This document shows, piece after piece, positions 1 to 11,700 of a DNA stretch of 64,000 nucleotides. The stretch is from positions 519,444 through 583,443 of the forward strand of contig JALLLS010000013.1 in assembly GCA_025094145.1 (NCBI GenBank), in the 5' to 3' direction. A program made the position numbers and the translations under genes. Numbering within the stretch: position 1 is the stretch's first letter; each line of letters opens with the position of its first letter. Origin of the DNA: Spinellus fusiger (lineage: Eukaryota; Mucoromycota; Mucoromycetes; Mucorales; Phycomycetaceae). A model generated the notes under the pieces. It searched no databases, had not been told where the DNA came from, and was given only the letters and a program-made list of their open reading frames with translations.

Positions 1-471
1 TGGATTAAAATACTCTATTTCCAATACCAGCATAAATAAGGCAGACAAAAGATAATTTCAATGCACACTTGTCGGCAGTAGTTTTATGATGAAATAGGAA
101 AAAGAAAAAGCAAAGTGCGGGGCTTTAATGTGAAATGAAGCGACTTGGAATAGTAAGTATTGTTTTCTTATTTTCTTTTTTTTTTTTTAAAAAAAAATAG
201 GTTGGTGCAGCATATAAAGATGTCAACGGAGAAAAGGTATATTCTAATGAAGTGGAATTTAGGCTAAACTATTATCTTGTGAGAATGAACTTGTTTAGAA
301 ATAAGAATGATATGTGCCTGTAAGAAGTTATTCTTAGGAGATAGTCTATAGAGGAGCATGCTCCACAGGACAGGGCTTCAATTGTATACAGTACATCATA
401 AAAATCATCTTATTGATTAAACATAATCTGCATAAGAAGATTATATTTACTATATGAACATAGGACATCTA
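1..471. other. Intergenic, nothing recognised
   Basis: AT-rich sequence with a short poly-T/poly-A tract around 175-200. I see no convincing reading frame, RNA gene or terminal repeat here. It ends at the TA dinucleotide that flanks the first inverted-repeat element. Confidence 0.5.
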
Positions 472-1703
472 CACACCCAAAGATTTTTGGGATATATAAG
501 GAAATATACGGAGAATGAAATTGAAATATTCTTATGATTGGATGATATGTTTAAAAAGGCATTTTTGCTGTCTAAATGAGCTATTTCAAACTCTACCTGC
601 CTGTTTTAGCAATAGCTACTGACTTTGTAATTAAAAAGTATAGAATTGGCTGTAAAGACAAAAAATAGAACAAGAATCGCCCCAATATTACAACTCAGTC
701 ACTGCATTTATTGTTTAACATAATGTGTTATCCTTAAGCCCATAGTATTTGCAGCATAGCACTGCTTAAGAAAGATGTATTACAGAACTTATAGAGTTAA
801 TTCTAGTGGTCATTGTCCAAAAGAGAAAATCAGACTCACTTGTATTAATAAAAGTATAGCCATTCATTGAATCCATACTCATAAACAGTTTAACTGTCTC
901 ATTGTAGCTGGTATTAACAATAGTACTTAGACCTAAAAGACAGTATTAGAAACAACACTTAGTTACCACTAAGTCAAATAGAGTGTGGATTGTTTGACTT
1001 GTGAATTTTATGAGTAGAGGCTGGCGAATACATCACTAAAATAATAGATGAAACATTATTATTTGTTTTGACATTCTTCTCTCTCTGTTATTTCTCACAC
1101 TGTACATGCAACTTAACACTCAAGTACTCGTCAAGATGAGCATAACTGAGCAAGGTATTGTGCCATTATTAACAAAGAGAAACAATAGAAAGAAGTGATG
1201 GACACTACCAAAGGCTATTCTAGTGATAAATAGATAAGCAGTGTCTTCATCTGAGCTTGAGCTCAATGTATTCCACAAGAAATTCATTGTATTGTTATTA
1301 GGCAAGTAAAGACTCCATTCAAGTCAGTCCCAGGTGGTCTTCTTCCTTCTTTACTGTCTAGAATGTCTAGGGTATACTTCTGAGCATATTTATCTATCTC
1401 CCAAGAATAAATCACAAAGCTTTTAGGGTGTGGATTCTATTGCTATGAGGGAATGCACTTGGGCAGTAGCTATAGTACATACTATAGTATTAGCTACATT
1501 ATTATAATAAACAATTTTATTCATAAACAATATATTCCATTGATAATACAATTTAATATTGAGCTATCCTACAAAAAGAAATAATAAATAGTATATCCGT
1601 AAACCTTTTGATTTTAAACACAGTTCCATAAAAGGACAGTATATTTCTGGACGTAACAGAAAGTAGATATCCTCGCTTAAAAGCCAGAAAATCTTTGGGT
1701 GTG
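472..1703. mobile_element. TA-flanked inverted-repeat element E1 (Tc1/mariner-like ends, non-autonomous)
   Basis: The left end begins CACACCCAAAGATTTTTGGG after a TA (470-471). The right end is the inverted match AAATCTTTGGGTGTG followed by TA (1704-1705). TA target duplication is the hallmark of Tc1/mariner transposition (established). No transposase is visible inside. Much of its length is shared with E5 (18235-19433), and its right part with the inverted arm of E6 (19850-20412). It carries two short reading frames conserved between copies (see findings). The right end lies about 160 bp upstream of the SDR start codon, so it contributes to that promoter region. Confidence 0.8.
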
Positions 1704-1863
1704 TAGGTGTAGATTAAACCCTTAATGAGAGGTATTTATTAACAAATGGCTCAAGTCTACTTATTGCCCTCTCTTTTCTGTTTTCCTGTTTTCCACCTCT
1801 CTTTAACCAGTTCTACTACTTCTACTACTTCCTCTACTTCCTGTATTTTTACTGTATCTGAAA

Positions 1864-3074
1864 ATGTCTGCCAGTGAACGTCTTGCTCAGCTCGGTGCCC
1901 ACCTTACCCAAGTAGGAGGCTCTCTTCAAGACAAGGTGTGTATTATTACAGGTGCTGGTTCTATCTATGGCATTGGGTAAGAAGAACGGGATTGGATTCT
2001 ATAGACATCTACAGAAAATTCACAAGGGCATGTCTATAGTCGTTCTACTGCCTTTGCTCTGGCCAAGCGTGGAGCCAAGGCCATTTATGTGACAGATTTA
2101 ACAATAAATCACCTGGAAGAATTGGCCAAAGAAATTGAAGCCACTTACCCCACAGTGCGCTGTGTGGCTCGTGCTGTGGATGCTGCTTCCTCTGAGGATG
2201 TTGAGCATGTCATTGAAGAAGCCTTGAGTACTTTTGGAAGACTAGACGTGTTCTTTGCCAATGCAGGAAAGGCTACAGGAACCCACATCAGCCAAGAAGA
2301 CGCTGCTTCCTTCACAGAAATGATGAGAGTCAATGCCCTGAGTGTTTTCCTTGCTATTAAGCATGCAGGTGCTGCTATGCAAGTGACAGGCAAGAGTGGA
2401 AAAGAAGCCTCTGGTGGCTCTATTATTGCTACAGCCTCTGGTAAACACTAATTCAAAAAGAAGAAGAGAAAGAGATGTGGTTCTCTAACACTGGAGTGAA
2501 TGAACAGTGGCGGGTATTCGCTCGGGTGCCGGTTCTCCCGAGTACTCTGCATCCAAGGCAGCGTAAGTGCATTTGGATTCTGGCACTGTGAAGATGCTTA
2601 CTCTTCTTTTTTTTATATCTCCATCACCCACTATGCCTCTGCTAGTGTGATTAACTTGTGCCAGACAGGTGCCTATCAGTACGCAGGCAAGTCCATTCGT
2701 ATCAATGCCATTTGTCCTGTAAGTTTAATTCCTATAAAAGATACACCCAACTCATTCATTTTAGGGATTGATTGAGACTGGCATGACAAAGATTGTATTT
2801 GATCAGGCCCGTGCCAGAAAGATGGATCAGAAGATTGGCCAATTGAACCCTTCACTACGCCCTGGATTGTCTATGGAGGTAATGCACCCTTCTTGTAGTT
2901 TGTATATATTTATATTTATATCTACATTTACCTATGATTGACTCTTTTTCTTAGGTGGCTAGCGTAGTGGCTTCATTGGCAAGCGACGAAACTTCTTATG
3001 TGAATGGACAATGTATTGCTGTTGACGGTGGTCTTTCTGCTTCTCTTCCTATTGTACCTGGCAAATTCTATTAA
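1864..3074 (+). CDS. Short-chain dehydrogenase/reductase (SDR) family oxidoreductase
   Basis: Six exons (1864-1976, 2040-2440, 2508-2562, 2646-2718, 2765-2878, 2955-3074) join to an in-frame protein of 291 residues, the usual size for a classical SDR. Visible SDR motifs are the NAD(P)-binding TGAGSIYGIG near residue 30, the NAG motif (FFANAGKATG), a YSASK active site (Tyr and Lys, with the Ser in the preceding IIATAS stretch) and the PG motif in AICPGLIETGM. It is therefore a soluble NAD(P)H-dependent oxidoreductase. The substrate cannot be read from sequence. The C-terminal VNGQCIAVDGG segment is typical of the family. The start is the first ATG of the frame and follows a CT-rich leader. BolA follows on the same strand. 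Confidence 0.9.
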
Positions 3075-3249
3075 AAACAAAAAACAAAAAAACAAAACAA
3101 AAAAGATTTTAGTGTTTATTTTTCATATTAATTATTATTATTATTATTTTTATTTTTTTTAAAAATAAAAAGCTAATGCTTATTCATGTTGAAATATATC
3201 CAACCAATCATCATACGCCTTTCTTTCTTTCTTTCTTTCTTTCTTTACC

Positions 3250-3751
3250 ATGGCACACACACAAGAGGGACCTGTGGCCCTTTCTATAAGAGCAAAGGTA
3301 GAAGGAAAAAGGCTTTATACTCTTGGCTGTACTCTAGCCATGAATTAAACACAGAGAAAAACAACATTCTTTCACCAGATAACAGAAGCCCTTGCTCCAA
3401 CCACACTTGATATTAAAAACGAGTCTCATCTTCATGCTCATCACGAACCTATGCGAGGAAACACAAACCCAGAGACACACTTCAAGTAGGCAGTTCTATG
3501 AGTACGTGGAGTCAATAGTTAACATGCACTACTGATAGAATAATGGTTGTTTCTGAATCATTTACTGGCAAGGTAAGCTAGTAGCCATTAGAAAGTGTAA
3601 AAGACAGGCACTCATTGAGAGAGAACAGACATTGATGCAGCGTCATCGTATTCTTCATGGTTTATTGGAACATGAGTTGCAGACAGGACTACATGCACTG
3701 GTATTAAAGACAAAAACGCCTGCTGAGATGGAGAAAGAAACTGTACAATAA
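3250..3751 (+). CDS. BolA-like protein (BOLA1-type)
   Basis: Four small exons (3250-3297, 3379-3485, 3539-3572, 3629-3751) give a 103-residue protein, the normal BolA length. The family pattern is clear: an N-terminal helix, then ESHLHAHHEP, the ETHFKIMVVSESFTGK strand region, the QRHRILHGLLEHEL helix with its conserved RHR, and a C-terminal GLHALVLKTKTPAE. Fungal BolA proteins work with monothiol glutaredoxins in iron-sulfur cluster handling in mitochondria or cytosol (family knowledge). No obvious mitochondrial presequence is present, so compartment is open. The gene is convergent with the lipase gene, the two stops being about 30 bp apart. It is too fragmented to appear as a single long ORF. 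Confidence 0.9.
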
Positions 3752-3779
3752 ACATACACAATAAAGAGTGAAGGGGGTA

Positions 3780-5463
3780 TTAGGGCTTAAATGTATCTAT
3801 AAAGTGTTGAATCACGGCTCGACCTTGGACACCATCAAACCGCTTTTGTCTGCAAACAATGCTGGCATGGGCATTAAAGCCATCGATATAAACAAAAATA
3901 CGCTCCCACTTGAGCTTATTCAGGTTTTCATGTACATTGAGTTGAGATTGAGTGAGTTTGAGAGGACGACTGATAGCATGAAGAGCAGGTGTAGGAGGTA
4001 TATTACATATACGTTCTGTAATAAGAGTGAGTGAGTGTATTATGCACACTAAAATAAAGTAACACTACACTTACTGTGAACACTTGGATCCACTTTTGAT
4101 TTCAATGGCTTATCATTAGATGGATTATGAACATGACTATTGTCTGGGTAAGTCTCTTGCACTATATCCAGCACTCCGTTATCTATCAGTGACATCTGGC
4201 CACGATCGGGTGTCTCGATACTGGCACAGGATGGATCAGAGAGACACTTCTTGTTATAAATAGCACGAGAAACTCTGTGCCTTGATGCTACTCCTTGGGC
4301 TCCAATGTAAGAAAATGCAAACACCCCAAACAAAGGCCAGAGAATAATCACAGCAGTGTAGAAGAGTATTTTGGGTAGTAACTTGCTCTTATCTTGTGAG
4401 TTGAGAAGGGGATCATACACATCATATGCAGATACAAGAGAGCAGTAGTGTTCATCTCGTGTACTATACAATATCCATACACCATGATGAGTAACACTCT
4501 CTCTAATGTATAATGTATAATGTATAATGTAGAGTTTCTTACATGGATACAGTGTCAAGACGATTAAAATAATCAGTGACTTCTATACCTGCTGTCCAAT
4601 AAGGCACAGTTCGATCATTGGCAATGTTGGCATAAACTCTCTTTAGCTTAAACAGCTCCAATGCCTTGAAATATCGCTCCTCTGTTATAATGAAAATCAT
4701 AAATAAGGGCTTCTTTCTTTCTTTCTTTTTTTGTAAAGTGCAAAAAAATAAAATAAGACTTACCAGGATCAGATATGACTTCAATAAGGGGACGGCCCTG
4801 ATGAAAGTTATCTTGGAGTTGGAGTTGTTCACCCGAGTGGGACACCATGTGGGAGCATAGAAAGTTAAAGACAGAGGCTTGAATAGAAGAAGAAGGACTT
4901 CTAACCCCCATGTGTGGTGTAGCAAAGGTAATAAACGCCTAGATAGTAAGATATACATTGCTAGGATGAATAAACACATACCTGAGGTTCTATTGTATTG
5001 AAGAATCCATTTTCATGAAGAATCCCCAATGCATAACGAGCAATGAGTCCACCCAACGAATATCCAATGATACTGAACCGAGTAACCTTTTTCTTATTGA
5101 ACTGTAGTTCTTTTACATGCATGCATATCTACACGAGTCTACAGCTTAGTGTTCATCCCTTTCATATGTGGATATCAGTAGACAAGGCTACTTGTAGAGG
5201 AACATACCTTTTCTGCCAGTCGTTCTCCACAGATATCAATTCCATCGTAGGTGTATTTTGACTCGTTGACTCGAATATTTAACTAGCTTGTAGTGTTAAC
5301 AGAGTCCTCTTGTTCTCTCGAGTGTAGCGGATAGAACACTACTTACAATAGAAGCAGTGTCGCTGTGTGTTGCTTCTAGTTCTTTATACAAGGCATCCAT
5401 ATGTTCTCCTTTTCCCCAGAGACCATGTTGAAGAACAATAAGAGAAATGGATGAATCTGACAT
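3780..5463 (-). CDS. DUF676/ROG1-type putative serine lipase with one membrane segment
   Basis: About six exons on the minus strand. The N-terminus reads SLIVLQHGLWG, the oxyanion region of DUF676 lipases. The nucleophile elbow GYSLGG is followed by LIARYALG. FITFATPHMGVRSP, the ANDRTVPYWT segment (probable catalytic Asp) and a C-terminal FNAHASIV (probable catalytic His) complete the triad. A hydrophobic stretch (FYTAVIILWPLFGVFAFSYIG) after the catalytic domain suggests membrane attachment. Yeast relatives (Rog1, Yor059c/Lpl1) act on phospholipids or monoacylglycerol; the substrate here is inferred only by family. An upstream in-frame ATG at 5505 is possible; I prefer 5463 because the protein then starts directly before the first beta strand. 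Element E2 lies about 200 bp upstream. Confidence 0.85.
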
Positions 5464-5666
5464 AAAGGCTAAAAACGCAGCACTGACTTTATTATACAAG
5501 GACAAGAGCTCTTTATTATCTTTTTATACCTAATTTACTATCGGATAAATATTGAGCTTAGGACAGAGGTCGTGCCTAATTAGACCAATAGATATAGTGT
5601 AATTCGTATTTCAATCTCCACAGTCTCAAATCAACCTCCTTAATAGAGTATTGTTACAGGTTTCTA

Positions 5667-6880
5667 CACACCCAAAGATCTTTAGGATATAAAAGGAAAT
5701 AGTCGAAATACAATTGTTTAAAAATAACAAATCAATTTAAAAAGGAGCAAAAATAAATTAATATGTATTCATGTTAGTTCTTAAATAAAGATTATTATGT
5801 AGATTTACCTGTAGATATCTGAATCCCATAGGAAACCGCTTTCGATGTGGTGATATATAATATGAATAAGAATGTCTATTCCTTAGAAAAGAATAGAACT
5901 GGTCTGTAGTGACCCTTTAAAGCTTCTTCTGAAATTGTATAGATATTCCTTGATGCATTCACATCTCTGTTCCAAACAATTCCACAACTTTGGCAAGCGT
6001 GGATATTGTTGAAATTCACTAATACTTCGGTGAGGTTATTTGTCCTACAAGTGTGGCAGATCTTGAGAACAAAAATAAGAGTAACTGTTAGAAGAGCTTT
6101 TCATATTAGGTGAGAGGTCAATCATGTTTACTCTCAATGTAAAGAACTCATCGACATCAACTAGATCTCCATCTTTTTGTCCCTTTTTCAGTGATTGATA
6201 TAAAACTCTCGTCAAACCAACACGATGACCTTTGAACTTGGTAGCATCTTTTACCTTTATTTCTGTGCCATAAGCAACAACTGGCAGCTTGGTAGGATCG
6301 TACTCCAATCTTTTTAGGTGCCAATATCCCTTTTCAATAATAAAATAATAGTAAAAACAATTAGTTAGAGATGTATTAATGTACTCTCTATGTATGTTGT
6401 ATTACCCTTGCACTGGCACCTTCTTGCCTTTGCCTTTTTAACGGATTCACTGGGTTTATTATAGTAAAATAATATACAATAGAAACTGACTAACATGTCA
6501 GACATAATAAACATACACAAACTCAGAACCACCAAAGTAATGCAGACTACAACAACATTTTAGAAAGAAAAGAATTGCTTAAAGAACAGTTGCCTAGTTA
6601 CCCGTTGTGATCAAATCGTGTGTTGTGTTCCTGTTCATGTACCCTCTTTGAATTCCCTAGAACAGCCTTTGTACTAATACTCTATTTTGTCCTAATTGGT
6701 AGAGACCAAATATCTATACATTTATCTCTCTAATGGTCTTGTTGATTACCTTAGTGCCCTTTATTACAGATACTTACAAACCTTTGATTTTAAATACAGT
6801 TCCATAAAAGGCAGAATTTGGGACTCTCGTAAAAGGAAGGGGATATCATCGCTCAAAGGCCAGAAAAATCTTTGGGTTTC
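5667..6880. mobile_element. TA-flanked element E2 carrying a Fanzor relic
   Basis: The left end CACACCCAAAGATCTTTAGG follows TA (5665-5666). The right end AAAATCTTTGGGTTTC precedes TA (6881-6882). The last 100 bp (6780-6880) match the right ends of E5 and E6 closely, so E2 shares mobility ends with transposase-bearing relatives, while its interior holds a minus-strand TnpB/Fanzor-like gene. Compared with E4 it has a deletion of roughly 150 bp around position 6520. The insertion is about 200 bp upstream of the lipase start codon. Confidence 0.8.
5876..6332 (-). pseudogene. Fanzor (eukaryotic TnpB-like RNA-guided nuclease) C-terminal remnant, copy 1
   Basis: The exon at about 6132-6332 encodes KLPVVAYGTEIKVK then VGLTRVLYQSLKKGQ and VDVDEFFT. 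A 70-nt intron (6062-6131, GT..AG on the minus strand) joins it to an exon encoding ICHTC, ACQSCG and WNRDVNASRNI, ending at TAG 5876. This order (AYG strand, helical arginine-rich segment, acidic DEF at RuvC-II, CxxC..CxxC zinc finger, NRDxNA at RuvC-III) is that of TnpB/Fanzor proteins. DEFFT deviates from the DEFRTS kept by copy 2. The zinc finger and RuvC-III aspartate are intact here. No N-terminal half with a RuvC-I aspartate is recognisable, so this is a broken gene. The function is inferred from motifs; a profile search would settle it. Confidence 0.72.
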
Positions 6881-8786
6881 TAGCCTAAAATTAGGCGGCT
6901 TGAAATTATAATTAGACAACCGTTCATAGTGGCAGATAAATGTTAATAGTAAAATCCCATAACTCTATCACTTTGAGAAATAGACTCTTTACATTCAACA
7001 AAATACACTTAATGTTTTTGGTGTTTTCCAATACTCATTTTATGATAGTATATTAGCCTCAAGGGTGTGCTAATAAATTCCATGACAATGATCGTTCCTT
7101 AATATTCAATAGCATCTTTTCAGCTGAATAGTTATTATGTTTTAATTTCCAAAAGAGTTATCATCTCAATGATGGTGAATGTCTTTTACGATCGTTGTGA
7201 TTTCACTATAGATGCAAGTCATGATGATGTGTAGATATAAACCAGCCTAAAAGTGCAATATTTTATTCTTACTATAGATACATTTGTTCATTTCATAGTC
7301 ATCCTAATACTGATTTTGCTTAGCTGAATACAATGCATTGATAAGCTTCCTTCATCCAAGCCATACATTCAAGACTATCATTTGTAGGACCTATCTTCTT
7401 TTTAAGGACATGACATTAAAATACAACTTTATTATCACGTCTACTGATAATGATTTATTCAATCTATCATCTCTTCATCTGTGAAGGCATCTGCCAGATT
7501 TATGTTGTGTGGAGATATTTACTATAGCCTCCTACGATTATAATATTTATCCAATTTCCCTTTCATCAGATAAATGCATTCTTATCTACTTTGGGTTTTA
7601 TCTCTATTGATATGTGTTTTCAAATAAAGTATTTATCTAGAATGCCTATAGGCTGGTTCGAATTGGGAAGAGCAGTGTACAGGCTTGGCTTTCTTGATGT
7701 TCTTCTTCTTATTGCTGTATCTGTATCTTTAGAATGATCCTATTAAGAATAAATTGAGATTCGATTTTTGAACTTTTCATGAATAGTAATAATAGTAATA
7801 ATAGTAATATAAATAAAAGACGTTGTGTTTGAGATGATTAGGGCTATATCCACAAATAATTTGATATTGGATGTGGCTATCATCATCAGGATCAAATAGT
7901 GATATCTCCGACAAAGGATGGTAATTGGAACAATGATGATGAATAAAGTCGTAAGCCCTTTCTCCACTCTCTCCTCCCCGCCCCCCTTTTGATCATCCTT
8001 TTAATGTCCATCTCCAAGTATCTTTTCAGACATTAAAAGAAAATATCGCCATCTTAAATGAGTAACCTGATAAGATTGGCTGGCATGAGATTTCTCAGTT
8101 TAAATAAAACAAATAATGGTTTCTTGTGTGGCCTAAAAAGTCATAGGTTATTTTTGTTTGTTTGTTTAAAGATTGATTCGTAATTATGTAGATATCGTAA
8201 TAATCATGGAGTTTGAAGGAACATTGATAAATAGTGCAAAGATTGATGTTATGACTATTTAACAGTGATGAATGGATTTGAATTAGTAGGAATGTCTTTT
8301 CTTGGGTGATCTGAAGTAACAGAAGCTGTAAACTAGTTGAAATGGTATTTCAGGCAGGTCAATCAATCCAGAAATGATACTCTTGCAACAATAATGAATG
8401 CATATCCATAGGAATGACTGTAATCATCATCTTGTTTCTATGGATTGAATGAATAAGACATAAAATACAGAAAGAGTAGTGGAGTCACACTTGGTGGTGT
8501 GTTGATTGCAAAGTAAGTGCTTGAAGCATCTCTTTAGTAAATAGATGGGTAAGTAAGAAGTAGAATAGACTTGATAAGACAGCTTAACCATAAGAGACTA
8601 TACGTAATTGAGCTACGTCTATGACCTACAATGACACGATGGATGCTATGATAATACAAAAGTCATCAAGCCATTCAATATTAACAAAATTCCATAAAGA
8701 AATAAGATAGAATACTGATATTGGTTTGTATTTATTGGATTTACTCTTTCTATCTTATACTCTATCAACAACAACAAAAAAGCCCT
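6881..8786. other. Gene-poor AT-rich intergenic region
   Basis: No reading frame in this 1.9 kb shows a recognisable domain or splice-consistent exon chain. There is an (AATAGT)n tract near 7785-7810 and a C-rich run at 7975-7986. I find no terminal repeats of the element family seen elsewhere. It probably contains 3' flank of Gemin5 at its right edge. Confidence 0.4.
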
Positions 8787-11700
8787 TTATTGGTGTACAA
8801 GATCTGGAGATATGTCTGTTGATGATTCTGTTATGGTGTGTTCCAGTGATGTAGACTCAATTGCTACTGGGACAGTTTCTGATTTCAACTTGGCTGTAGT
8901 TGCTGTTTGAGTTGTCTTTGCACTCACTGTAGAAACCCATTTTAAAATACGTTCCTCAGCTGTTGGATCCTTGGTAAGACAGGCTAAACAACTAGACCAA
9001 AAAAGACACTTGTCGGTTCCTCTTCTTGCAAGAAGTTGAATAGCATTGACAATAGACCCTGATCTACGCGACTGTAAGAAACTAAAAAAAGAAGAAAAAA
9101 GAAAAAAGAAAAAAAAGGTCAATGCTGCTTGTATTTCTATTGCTATTATATACCATAAGGCACCTAGATCCTCTTGGTCTGTCTTTTGTAATGCATTAGC
9201 CCAGTCAGAGAACAAAGAGCCAAGAAGAGTATCATCTGTAGGCAATCTAGTCTTTGCTAGAGCAATGGCCTCTCTAAAAAAGAAAGAAAGAAAGAAAGAA
9301 AACATATAGGCAAGATCCATTATCCATAGGGGTGAGTGAACACTTGTTGACAAACCCCAAGTGCTATGACATCTTACCTAAATTTACCACCCTTCCGGTA
9401 CACATGGACTGCTTCATAGATCTTTGAACAAGCAATATAGCATGTCGCTGCTAAAAAGTGATGTTCTGCTTTGGCTAGTTTTTCAGCCTGTGTCTCCATC
9501 ATCGTCATCCAAGTCTCTTTTCCAGCTATCATGTACTATGCGTGAGTGAATGCTCTATCCATTCAACTGTCTAGATGGACGTACCCATTGGACTGAGGGC
9601 AAGAGCAATCCAGTCTGTCATGGAGTTATCTGAGGATCCAGCAACATACTGATCAAAGGATGCATAATGTCCTCGTATTGCGTCCATGGCCAACTGCATG
9701 TCAAAAGTTGAGTTCTGGTGTACATCTCCTCGACTACTGCCTTTGTCTTTTCTTTCCTGTAATGAAGCAGCTAATAGCAATAATAATAAAGGGTCAATAT
9801 AAGTGGAGAATGTCTTTTTTTTTCTTCTTCCTTGGGACTATATTTTTTTACCTTCTTCACTCAATAGCTGGCGTACTTCGTTTTTGCTACCAAACAGCAT
9901 AAGTAGCTTGTGGTTGAGATCATTGTCAGGCGACACCCAACGCGTATAGTCATTCACTTGGCCAGACACTAGTGTCTCTGGTAGCTTGCCTTTGACATAC
10001 TGAACTACTTTTTCTGGATCACCACCATAGAAAGAAGCTGCCAGTGTAAGACAGTAGCGTTGTAGCAATGAATAACTCGTTTTTCCAGCTTCTTCAGTAA
10101 GGTGGAGTAGATCACGCCCATGAGCTTTACGTTTCTTTGGCTTGGGTTCTCCTGTTTCTGCAGTGTCTGGCCTATGGTTTTGTTCAGGAACACTCTCTGA
10201 GTCTGCTTCTGTTCTTCTTTTTTGTTTGTTTGTTTGTCTTAGCATTCCCTTTTCTTGGTCCAAGTAAGGCCGTTCAGTTTCTGGATAGCATTCGTGGGTA
10301 AATATACTTGGGCTTCTATAGATAAATAGTACTATTACCACATTCTAGTGTGTAGGGATAGTGTGTGTACTTCCACCTGAAGATAAACTTGTCGTCTCCT
10401 CCAGTGAATAGTTCATCAGGTTCAAGAATACCCCAACAGACTGAAAATATCCGGCCACGGTGTTCTCGGAAACAAGCAATGGGTTTAGCAGATGTTAGTG
10501 TCCATACCTACACACCCATGATGATGATTTAATGTCAAAAGGATCCACTCAACATCAGACTCTAATCTACTTACATAGGCCAGCATATCAAGAGAGGTAG
10601 ATGCAAGGAGTGGTGTTTCTTTGTGTGTACTCCATGCGAGGTCTGTTATGGCTTTTTTGTGTGCAGAAAAGAGACGAGAAACAGAGGCATCGCAAACAGG
10701 TATTTCTGAGAGAAGAGGGAATAAAGAAGGAAAAACAAAGTATGAATATATATTATTCCATACTACCATCCCACTCAACCCCTTTACCTGAAGATGTCTC
10801 TGTGCCTTGTAAAGACAGTGTATGAACAGCTATAATGCCATTCTTACACCCAGAAGCAAGAAGAGTAGAAGATTGCCAAGCAAGAGACTGAATGGCATGA
10901 CGATGAGCATTGGTAACAAATACCAGCTTGAGTGTTTCTGTACTATAAACATCCACTACACCATCTGTATAGCCAAAGGCAAGATAGCTGCCACTTGGAT
11001 CCATGGCCATGCATGTCCGTTTCACGTTGCTCTTTGCCTTTGTAGTAGGATCACACATAAGATACTTGACTCTCGGAAACAGATCCCGGTACTTACATTG
11101 ATGCTCTGAATCCATGCCGAGTTATTCTCTTGCAACAAGGACTCAAGACGAACAGGCTGTTGATTGCACTGTGCCACCTCATGGACAAAGACACTCTCTG
11201 ACCCACACGATACAAGCACATCGGTCGTCCCAGTGGCCCCTACTAAAGGCCCCCATGCAATACTAGGACTTGAGTCCTGCTTATGGTATGCTTTGAATAC
11301 AGTGTTTCTGTTGCTATGAACATCATAAAATCCAACACGACCATACTGTGTGCTGTAAGCCAAGATGCCAGCACGTTTTGGGTGCCATGCGATGTGTTCG
11401 ATTTGGCCTTGTAACCCTTTCCAAAAACTGGTAGCCTCATACATGTCGTGTCTTTTGCGCTTTTTTATGGACTTTCCTAGTCCTGAGAATGTCCATAGCT
11501 TTATACTGTTATCTCCCATCCCAACAGCCACCTCGTAGGGTGCTTCGGGAGAGATAGCCATGCTAAAGGGATACCCTCCCTGTCCTCGAATGCAGTGAAT
11601 AGGCTCGCGTGTATTCACATCCCATTTGATGATCTGTGTAGGATGATGAGTCTTTATTTCTGTAGAGGGATAAGGTTATGCTTCCTACTTGTTTATCCAA

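Noticed and set aside
7648..7672. Possible tRNA T-arm (GGTTCGAATT)
   Set aside because: The flanking five-base stems do not pair and no cloverleaf is visible.
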